Below are positions 1 to 5,207 of a stretch of 5,207 nt of DNA, piece after piece (position 1 is the first letter of the stretch; each line of letters starts with the position of its first letter). The notes under the pieces are model-generated. The model ran no database searches. It had not been told where the DNA came from and saw only the letters and a program-made list of their open reading frames with translations. The stretch is from positions 1 to 5,207 of the forward strand of contig JBGSOQ010000434.1 of assembly GCA_041739035.1 (NCBI GenBank), written 5' to 3'. The position numbers and the translations under genes are program-made. The DNA is from XYD12-FULL-36-8 sp041739035 (GTDB taxonomy: Bacteria; Bacteroidota; Ignavibacteria; Ignavibacteriales; Ignavibacteriaceae).

Positions 1-1188
1 TTTGTTGATCCCTTTGTTGAGCAACCTACAATCAGTTTAATTTGTGATGTTTTTGAACCTGCTACTAAAGAAAAATATACAAGATGTCCTCGTAACATCG
101 CTCAAAAATCAGAAGCATATCTCCTTTCAACTGGAATGGCAGATACAGTTTTTTACGGTCCCGAAGCTGAGTTTTTTATTTTTGATGATGTTAGGTTTGA
201 TTCACAGCCAAACAGCCAATTTTACTTCGTTGATTCAATTGAAGGAAGATGGAATAGTGGCAAAGATGAAGGACCGAATCTTGGGTACAAACCTCGATTC
301 AAGGAAGGTTATTTTCCTGTTCCTCCCACCGATAAATTGATGGATCTCAGAAACGAAATGGTAACTAATTTAATGAATTGCGGGATTGATGTTGAAGCTC
401 AGCATCATGAAGTTGCAAGCGGCGGTCAATGTGAAATTGATTTAAGGTTTCAGCCATTAGTTAAAGCTGCAGATCAGCTTTTAATGTTCAAGTATATCGT
501 AAAAAATACAGCAAAGAAAAACAACAGAACTGTAACTTATATGCCTAAGCCAATCTTTGGTGATAACGGAAGTGGAATGCACGTTCACATGAGCTTATGG
601 AAGAAAGGCAAACCGCTTTTCCCCGGTTCTGGTTATGCCGGATTGAGTGAGATGGCCTTGTATTTCATTGGCGGCTTGCTAAAGCATGCCCCTTCTTTGT
701 TAGCATTTACAAATCCTACAACTAATTCCTATAAAAGATTGGTTCCGGGATTTGAAGCTCCGGTAAATCTTGCATACTCGCAAAGAAATAGAAGTGCATC
801 AATTAGAATTCCGATGTACTCATCAAGTCCGAAATCAAAACGAGTAGAATTCAGATGCCCTGATCCGTCATGTAATCCGTATCTCGGCTTTGCAGCTATG
901 CTTATGGCTGGATTGGATGGAATTACTAATCGGATTGATCCGGGCGATCCTTTAGATAAAGATATTTACGATATGGAACCAGAAGAGTTAGTGAATGTTC
1001 CTTCTACTCCGGGAAGCTTAGGTGAAGCTCTCGAATGTTTGAGGAATGATCACGAATATCTTCTTAAAGGTGATGTGTTTACTGAAGACGTTATTGAGAC
1101 ATGGATAAAGTACAAAATAGATAAGGAAGTAAAGCCAATGGCTCTGCAGCCTCATCCTTATGAATTCGGGCTTTATTACGACGTTTAA
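1..1188 (+). CDS. glnA: Glutamine synthetase type I (GSI-beta), 5'-truncated by window edge
   Basis: This enzyme makes glutamine from glutamate, ammonium and ATP in the cytoplasm, as a dodecamer in this family. Frame 1 is open from base 1 to the TAA at 1186-1188, giving 395 residues; by comparison with E. coli GlnA (469 residues), about 74 N-terminal residues lie outside the window. An internal ATG at 136 is not the start, because strongly conserved GlnA sequence (FVDPF, then STGMADTVFYGPEAEFF) runs through it. Visible landmarks, numbered from the first codon here, are: metal/glutamate acids E55 and E57 in GPEAEFF; the GSI-beta insert region with DSIEGRWNS and GYFPVPP; NGSGMHVHMS with H194 and H196; the substrate loop NPTTNSYKRLVPGFEAPV; and RNRSASIRIP. 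Tyr323 in DIYDMEPEE matches the adenylylated Tyr397 of E. coli, so GlnE-type control is possible, although no glnE is in view. The C-terminal PHPYEFGLYYDV is typical of the family. A terminator follows. Confidence 0.97.
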   Translation, partial: FVDPFVEQPTISLICDVFEPATKEKYTRCPRNIAQKSEAYLLSTGMADTVFYGPEAEFFIFDDVRFDSQPNSQFYFVDSIEGRWNSGKDEGPNLGYKPRFKEGYFPVPPTDKLMDLRNEMVTNLMNCGIDVEAQHHEVASGGQCEIDLRFQPLVKAADQLLMFKYIVKNTAKKNNRTVTYMPKPIFGDNGSGMHVHMSLWKKGKPLFPGSGYAGLSEMALYFIGGLLKHAPSLLAFTNPTTNSYKRLVPGFEAPVNLAYSQRNRSASIRIPMYSSSPKSKRVEFRCPDPSCNPYLGFAAMLMAGLDGITNRIDPGDPLDKDIYDMEPEELVNVPSTPGSLGEALECLRNDHEYLLKGDVFTEDVIETWIKYKIDKEVKPMALQPHPYEFGLYYDV

Positions 1189-1217
1189 TTAATGGCGAAG
1201 TAAATAAAACTAGGGTC

Positions 1218-1246
1218 AGAGCGAGAGAAATACTCGCTCTATTTTT
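1218..1246 (+). terminator. Rho-independent terminator after glnA
   Basis: A perfect 8-bp inverted repeat (AGAGCGAG at 1218-1225 and CTCGCTCT at 1233-1240) with a 7-base loop is followed by A and then five T (1242-1246). It begins 30 bases after the glnA stop codon. This is the classic layout of an intrinsic terminator on the plus strand. It probably ends the glnA transcript and separates it from amt, although read-through cannot be excluded. The T tract is short, so efficiency may be only moderate. Confidence 0.85.
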
Positions 1247-1286
1247 ATAATCTTGAATTAATTTTTATAATTAAAAGAGAATATCT
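1241..1286 (+). promoter_or_regulatory. AT-rich leader of amt, possible promoter
   Basis: After the glnA terminator, amt needs its own promoter or read-through. This stretch holds two TATAAT hexamers (1246-1251 and 1266-1271), each inside an 11-base direct repeat ATTTTTATAAT whose copies are 20 bp apart. It also holds TAATCTTG (1248-1255), one mismatch from the Bacteroidota -7 element TAnnTTTG. No good -35 or -33 partner sits at proper spacing, and no sigma-54 type GG-N10-GC element was seen. A weak purine-rich AAGAGA (1275-1280) lies 6 bases before the ATG and may serve as ribosome binding site. AT-rich DNA produces such boxes by chance, so this is a weak call. Confidence 0.25.
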
Positions 1287-2585
1287 ATGGGTAAATACAG
1301 GTATGTTCCTTTTATCATACTAATTTTGATTGCAATCCTAGGCGCTTTTTTGAACTATAATTATTCACATGTAACGGGCGGGCCGGCTTCAGCGGCTGAC
1401 ATTGCATGGATGTTAACTGCGACTGGATTGGTACTTTTAATGACCCCTGGCCTCTCGTATTTTTATGGTGGAATGGTCAGCTCTAAAAATATAATTTCCA
1501 CGATGCTGCAAAGTGTAATAGCTATGAGTGTGATAAGCATTGTGTGGGTAGTGGTAGGATTTAGTATGGGATTTGGCGACTCAATCGGGGGAATTATAGG
1601 TAATCCTTTCACTTACTTCATGTTTCGTGGTGTTAATGGGGATACGCATCCAGCATTATCACCAACAGTTCCATTGCTTTTATTTGCTATGTTTCAATTG
1701 AAATTTTCAATTATTACACCCGCTTTAATAACCGGTTCTTTTGCCGAGCGAGTTCGTTTCTCTTCTTACATACTCTTTATGATATTATTTACGCTTTTCA
1801 TATACTCACCGCTGGCGCATATGACTTGGCATCCAGATGGTTTATTGAGAAAAATGGGAGTTTTGGATTTTGCCGGTGGGACGGTTGTTCACATGTCAGC
1901 GGGATTTGCGGCTTTAGCTGGAGCTATTTTACTTGGAAGAAGACGATCACATTTAAAAAATGAACGACACATTCCAGCGAACATACCATATGTAATTCTT
2001 GGAACGGGCCTGTTGTGGTTTGGATGGTTTGGTTTCAATGCTGGTTCTGCAATGGGTGCAAATAGTTTGGCTGTTCTTGCCTTTGCAACTACAAACACCG
2101 CTTCTGCTGCAGCCGCGCTTTCATGGATATTTTTTGATGTTCTACGAGGGAGAAAGGCCTCGGCATCGGGTGCAAGTATAGGTGCAGTTGTTGGACTAGT
2201 TGCTATCACTCCGGCTGCTGGTTTCGTATCGGTTGGTGCCAGCATTTTCATCGGAGCCGTTGCAAGTATTGTGAGTAATCTTGCAGTAACATGGAAATCA
2301 AAATCTACACTGGATGATACTTTAGATGTTTTTCCCTGTCATGGTTTGGGAGGAATTGTTGGAATGATCATGACGGGAATTTTTGCTAACGGCGTTGGAT
2401 TAATTTATGGACAGACGAAAACATTTTTTATACATATTCTAGCTCTGGTAATAGTTTCAGTTTTTACATTTGGCGGATCATACTTATTGTATAAATTAAC
2501 TGATATTCTGATACCGCTTCGTGTTACAAAAGAACAGGAAGAAATGGGATTGGATCTTAGCCAGCATGATGAAAGTGTTCATTAG
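1287..2585 (+). CDS. amt: Ammonium transporter, Amt/MEP/Rh family
   Basis: This is a 432-residue inner-membrane channel/transporter for ammonium, trimeric in this family, with about eleven transmembrane helices in the mature protein. Residues 7-22 form an N-terminal hydrophobic segment that may be a signal peptide, as in E. coli AmtB, or a signal anchor; no clear cleavage site was seen. The family core starts near residue 38 (ADIAWML) and continues with MTPGLSYFYGGMV. Pore features are: F140 in QLKFSIITPALITGSFAERVRF (outer Phe gate region, AmtB F107); W181 in AHMTWHPDG (AmtB W148 region); D194 and H202 in DFAGGTVVHMSAG (AmtB D160 and H168); GWFGFNAGS near 246-254 (inner Phe gate); and H352 in PCHGLGGIVG (AmtB H318). 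The cytoplasmic tail EEMGLDLSQHDE is the conserved C-terminal region through which PII/GlnK acts. The ATG start precedes the hydrophobic leader and gives a normal family length. It lies downstream of glnA, and no glnK is adjacent. Confidence 0.96.
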   Translation: MGKYRYVPFIILILIAILGAFLNYNYSHVTGGPASAADIAWMLTATGLVLLMTPGLSYFYGGMVSSKNIISTMLQSVIAMSVISIVWVVVGFSMGFGDSIGGIIGNPFTYFMFRGVNGDTHPALSPTVPLLLFAMFQLKFSIITPALITGSFAERVRFSSYILFMILFTLFIYSPLAHMTWHPDGLLRKMGVLDFAGGTVVHMSAGFAALAGAILLGRRRSHLKNERHIPANIPYVILGTGLLWFGWFGFNAGSAMGANSLAVLAFATTNTASAAAALSWIFFDVLRGRKASASGASIGAVVGLVAITPAAGFVSVGASIFIGAVASIVSNLAVTWKSKSTLDDTLDVFPCHGLGGIVGMIMTGIFANGVGLIYGQTKTFFIHILALVIVSVFTFGGSYLLYKLTDILIPLRVTKEQEEMGLDLSQHDESVH

Positions 2586-2593
2586 TATCTAAT

Positions 2594-4027
2594 TTACAGT
2601 AAAGTGATTTCTTGTGTTCGCCGGGAGCGAGGGAATTGACTTTTTAATCCTGCTTCGATAGATACGGCGGTTCCTAAAGTATAATTCTCATATTTCACTA
2701 AGTATTGTCCTCTTTCTAAACTTAGTGTTTTTATGGTGCTGCCCTCCAGGTAACATTTTAACTCATCAGGATTTTTTAAATAAATTGTATTTTTTGATAT
2801 ATGTTTTGATAAAACCTGTGAAGCTTGTGTATTAAGTACTATTCTGTTGTCTTTATTTATTGTGCCGAACTTGGTTCCGATTCTTTCAAATATTCCAGGA
2901 TTCGGATCAGTCCAATTTTTATGAACAAAATAAATATCATTATTTTTAACTATGTATTTGTATTGATCAAGAACTTGATTTGTTATCCCAAATTCATTTT
3001 GGATATCGTTTAACAGACTCCTAATTTTCTTATCATTAGCCTCTAAAAGTCTAATATCCCTTAAACGCAGTTCTCTTTTATGAGGTGTTTCGGTTTCGCC
3101 AGTTTTCTTTAGCTTAATTATGAAAAATCCATCCGATTCAACCTCCCATGGTAATATTCTCTTAGCTTTAACAAGAGAAGGAGCAAGACTTTGACCATTG
3201 TAAAATGTAATTCCGTTTTTGGCAGGGATTAGAATATCAAAATCCAAAACCTCAACCGGATATTTTTTAAGGATCTTGTCAATTATTAATTCATTTTCTT
3301 CAACGGTTAAAGTACACGTAGAATAGACGACCTCGCCACCGATTTTTAACATTTTTATTGCCGAAACCAGTAGTTTTAGCTGAAGTTCAGAAAGCCGCTT
3401 AACTCGCTCTAAAGTCCACCAATTATTTACCTCAATTTTTTTTTGGACGATTCCAAGTCCGCTACAAGGCGCATCGACAAGAATTTTGTCAAAGTAATCA
3501 TTGTAAATAGTGTTTAGCTGTTCGCCTTTAAAATGAGTTACTCCAACATTCATTTGATTCATACGGTCAATATTGTGAACCAACGATTTTAATCTATCAA
3601 GCTGAATTTCATTCGCGACAATTGTGCCTTTGTTGTTCATTACTTCACCAAGCTCTGTAGTTTTAGAACCCGGAGCGGCACACAAATCCAAAACGATATC
3701 AGTTTCAGTCGGATTAAGAACTAAAGGTGGTATAAAGGATGAATAAGATTGAATATAGTAGTAACCTAATATATGCTCCAACGTTTTTCCGAGAAGGTTT
3801 TTTAAATCCAAAACCTTATAGATGTTCGGATAGTTTGGAACGGGCTCACATTCAATACTATACTTTTTATTTAGCACTAAGATCAATTCTTGGGAAGTAA
3901 TTTCCGCGAAGTTAATTCGCATAAACTGAGCAGGTTGTTTGCTGACTAACTCTTGGTAAGATTTAGTCAGATCATTACCGTAAATAGATGTGACATAATT
4001 AAGAATGTTTTCGCTGATGTAATTCAA
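2594..4027 (-). CDS. RsmF-like RNA m5C methyltransferase (NOL1/NOP2/Sun family), TTG start
   Basis: This is a predicted SAM-dependent cytosine-5 methyltransferase acting on rRNA or tRNA in the cytoplasm; at 477 residues it is close to E. coli RsmF (YebU, 479). An N-terminal region (1-105) with LEHILGYYYIQ precedes the Rossmann-type catalytic domain: motif I LDLCAAPGSKT (113-123), the ribose-binding acid in ANE (E140), motif IV DAPCSG (185-190, C188 the release cysteine) and motif VI STCT (236-239, C238 the nucleophile), then EEN. The last 40 residues (LGTAVSIEAGLKSQFPR) resemble the RsmF C-terminal PUA-like domain, which favours RsmF over RsmB. The segment after PCSG reads LGIVQKKIEV, lacking the usual Arg-Lys-x-Pro type sequence, so target and orthology are uncertain. 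The start is TTG at 4025-4027: an in-frame stop lies just upstream, and the first in-frame ATG (residue 36) would remove conserved N-terminal sequence. No Shine-Dalgarno is seen, so coupling to the gene upstream is likely. Confidence 0.93.
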   Translation of the reverse strand: MNYISENILNYVTSIYGNDLTKSYQELVSKQPAQFMRINFAEITSQELILVLNKKYSIECEPVPNYPNIYKVLDLKNLLGKTLEHILGYYYIQSYSSFIPPLVLNPTETDIVLDLCAAPGSKTTELGEVMNNKGTIVANEIQLDRLKSLVHNIDRMNQMNVGVTHFKGEQLNTIYNDYFDKILVDAPCSGLGIVQKKIEVNNWWTLERVKRLSELQLKLLVSAIKMLKIGGEVVYSTCTLTVEENELIIDKILKKYPVEVLDFDILIPAKNGITFYNGQSLAPSLVKAKRILPWEVESDGFFIIKLKKTGETETPHKRELRLRDIRLLEANDKKIRSLLNDIQNEFGITNQVLDQYKYIVKNNDIYFVHKNWTDPNPGIFERIGTKFGTINKDNRIVLNTQASQVLSKHISKNTIYLKNPDELKCYLEGSTIKTLSLERGQYLVKYENYTLGTAVSIEAGLKSQFPRSRRTQEITLL

Positions 4028-4033
4028 TTGAAA

Positions 4034-4465
4034 TTATTTTAATCGTGTTAAGTTCAGGTGTTTAAATATTTGGTTTAATAATTCAGCAGAGTTTTTTGAA
4101 CCGGAAAATATTCTTCTGTAATCTTGATCAATTCTTTTTATAATAGAATCAATATACATATCGTATTTGGAATTCATTTTTTTTATTGCTGAATTATTAA
4201 ATGGGACGGCGACAAAGTCTGGCTTATTTCTACTAGCATAAATTATGAATTTGGCTTTTTCGTAGCTGTCAACCCTAAAAACTTCTTTTCCTTCGGCGTC
4301 GATCAACTCAAATTCACCGAAAAATTCTTTGCCAATTAAAAGTCCTTTTCTTGGAAGACTATAACTTTTACATTCACTAACAACAATAAAATCATTGGGA
4401 AAAATTTTTATTGATTCAGAATTGAGAGTACGAATCCAGCTTGATATGAAACTTTTCTCATCCAT
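4034..4465 (-). CDS. Hypothetical protein, 143 residues, between bshA and the RNA methyltransferase
   Basis: I do not recognise this protein. It is 143 residues, basic and Lys/Ile/Ser-rich, with no signal peptide, membrane helix or known catalytic motif, so it is probably cytosolic. By eye it divides into an N-terminal helix (about 3-18), a run of likely beta strands (about 24-90: FIVV, GLLIGKEFFGEFELID, EVFRVD, DFVAVPF) with KAKFIIYASR between them, and a helical C-terminal half (about 91-139, including YDMYIDSIIKRIDQDYRRIF and AELLNQIFKHL). The ATG at 4463-4465 is the only usual start before an in-frame TAA 45 bases upstream. The gene lies 51 bases after bshA and 6 bases before the methyltransferase, same strand, so it is probably co-transcribed. 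Its base composition matches its neighbours. Its stop codon is in frame with the methyltransferase, so it may be a separated partner or accessory domain of that enzyme; this is only a positional inference. Confidence 0.8.
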   Translation of the reverse strand: MDEKSFISSWIRTLNSESIKIFPNDFIVVSECKSYSLPRKGLLIGKEFFGEFELIDAEGKEVFRVDSYEKAKFIIYASRNKPDFVAVPFNNSAIKKMNSKYDMYIDSIIKRIDQDYRRIFSGSKNSAELLNQIFKHLNLTRLK

Positions 4466-4516
4466 TTGGTAGTAAACAAGTGAGTATCTGGTGACAATAC
4501 TTAAAGATTATAATTA

Positions 4517-5207
4517 TTATGCATTAATTATATGAGTATAGAATTCCTCATACATTGGAATAACTATTGATTTATCAAACTTATTTAATGCTCTGTCTCT
4601 TGAACTATTTGAAAATGCCTCGTATTTCTTTTCGTTTGTAAGCAGATCTACAACATATTTTGCCATTCTTTCGATATCCCCAATTTCCGCAATAAAGCCT
4701 GACTCATTATGTTTAATCAATTCCGGTAATCCGCCAACGCTGGAACTTACAACAGGTTTACCGCATGACATTGCTTCAAGTGCCGCTAATCCAAAACTTT
4801 CAGACTGAGATGGAATAAGAAAAATATCGGCTGAGTTAATTATTTCAACTAGGCCCTCCTGTTTTCCTAAAAATTTAACATGATCTGTCAAATTAAGCTG
4901 TCGGGCGAGCCTTTCGCATTCAGACCTGTCAGGGCCGTCTCCAACCAAAAGAAGTTTTGTAGGCACTTCTTTGATAACTCTCTCTAAAATTCTTATTGTG
5001 TCGGTAACTCTTTTCACTTGTCGGAAATTTGAAGTGTGAACCAAGACTTTCTCGCCATCGGGAGCAATATGTTTCCTAAACTTGCATGCCTCCATTGGTT
5101 TGAAAAATTCTGTGTCAATAAAATTGGGAATTACTTCTATGTTTTTATCTATATAATAATTAGTAATTGTTTTTTCTTTTAAGAATCTTGATACTGCAGT
5201 AACACCA
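4517..5207 (-). CDS. bshA: BshA, N-acetyl-alpha-D-glucosaminyl L-malate synthase (bacillithiol), 5'-truncated by window edge
   Basis: BshA is a GT4, GT-B fold glycosyltransferase that joins GlcNAc from UDP-GlcNAc to L-malate, the first step of bacillithiol synthesis in the cytoplasm. The frame is open from the TAA at 4517-4519 to the window edge, giving 229 residues of a protein of usually about 375-380; the missing part is the N-terminal acceptor domain. The ATG at 5093-5095 is not the start: upstream codons read GVTAVSRFLKEKT and IEVIPNFID, which match BshA (VTAVS, then YNFVD in B. subtilis). Further landmarks in the visible fragment are HTSNFRQVKRV (about 57-67, the BshA-type S/NFR-x-VKRV), LLLVGDGP (85-92), VKFLGKQ, the E-x7-E motif ESFGLAALE (136-144) with AMSCGKPVV, and SVGGLPELI. 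The SNFRxVKRV and FLGKQ stretches set it apart from generic GT4 enzymes. It heads the minus-strand gene cluster seen here. BshB and BshC are not in the window, so the pathway is inferred. Confidence 0.92.
   Translation of the reverse strand, partial: GVTAVSRFLKEKTITNYYIDKNIEVIPNFIDTEFFKPMEACKFRKHIAPDGEKVLVHTSNFRQVKRVTDTIRILERVIKEVPTKLLLVGDGPDRSECERLARQLNLTDHVKFLGKQEGLVEIINSADIFLIPSQSESFGLAALEAMSCGKPVVSSSVGGLPELIKHNESGFIAEIGDIERMAKYVVDLLTNEKKYEAFSNSSRDRALNKFDKSIVIPMYEEFYTHIINA

Noticed and set aside
44..340. Plus-strand open frame of 98 codons overlapping glnA
   Set aside because: It lies in another frame of the highly conserved glnA sequence and shows no recognisable protein features.
1193..1204. 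Three-codon mini-ORF (ATG GCG AAG TAA) just after glnA
   Set aside because: Too short to mean anything, lies before the terminator rather than in the amt leader, and has no ribosome binding site.
1999..2181. Plus-strand open frame of 60 codons inside amt
   Set aside because: Out-of-frame shadow of the conserved amt coding sequence.
1889..2251. Minus-strand open frame of 120 codons inside amt
   Set aside because: It is antisense to a conserved part of amt; its Ala/Pro-rich translation is what the reverse strand of membrane-protein codons gives. There is no start signal or family match.
2581..2593. Small palindrome ATTAG-TAT-CTAAT across the amt stop codon, considered as a shared terminator
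   Set aside because: Only 5 bp of A/T-rich stem with a 3-base loop and no T tract on either strand; too weak to act as a terminator.
2825..3013. Plus-strand open frame of 62 codons opposite the methyltransferase gene
   Set aside because: Antisense to a complete, motif-rich gene; Ile/Phe/Tyr-rich translation typical of AT-rich reverse strands.
4507..4512. TATAAT on the minus strand between bshA and the unknown gene, considered as a promoter
   Set aside because: No -35-like partner at about 17 bp, AT-rich surroundings, and the close gene spacing fits a single operon better.
5093..5095. ATG considered as the start of a short glycosyltransferase
   Set aside because: Conserved BshA sequence (VTAVS, IPNFID) continues in frame upstream to the window edge, so this Met is internal.

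Overview
The window is an AT-rich bacterial chromosomal segment made of ordinary housekeeping genes, with short intergenic gaps (6 to 98 bp). Both end genes run off the window. No mobile element, CRISPR array, tRNA or rRNA was seen. The gene set (adenylylation-type glutamine synthetase I, an Amt carrying an AHMTWHPDG motif, a bacillithiol-type BshA), the low G+C by eye and the weak or absent Shine-Dalgarno signals suggest the Bacteroidota/Chlorobiota/Ignavibacteriota group. That placement is an inference from gene content, not a proof.

Left part, plus strand (1-2585): a 5'-truncated glnA of the GSI-beta type is followed by a clear intrinsic terminator, an AT-rich leader, and a complete Amt ammonium transporter gene. 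Together they form a nitrogen-assimilation pair: Amt brings ammonium in and GlnA fixes it onto glutamate. The terminator suggests that the two are at least partly separate transcription units. No PII (glnB/glnK) gene lies beside amt within the window.

Right part, minus strand (2594-5207), probably one operon read right to left: bshA (5'-truncated, bacillithiol biosynthesis glycosyltransferase), a 143-residue protein that I do not recognise, and an RsmF-like RNA m5C methyltransferase that appears to start at TTG. The unknown gene and the methyltransferase are in the same reading frame, separated by one TAA codon plus two sense codons. This is the most unusual local arrangement here. The two blocks converge with only 8 bp between stop codons.

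I did not find convincing evidence of a new biological system. The points most worth checking are the unknown 143-residue protein, its single-stop junction with the methyltransferase, and the altered sequence after the methyltransferase PCSG motif.
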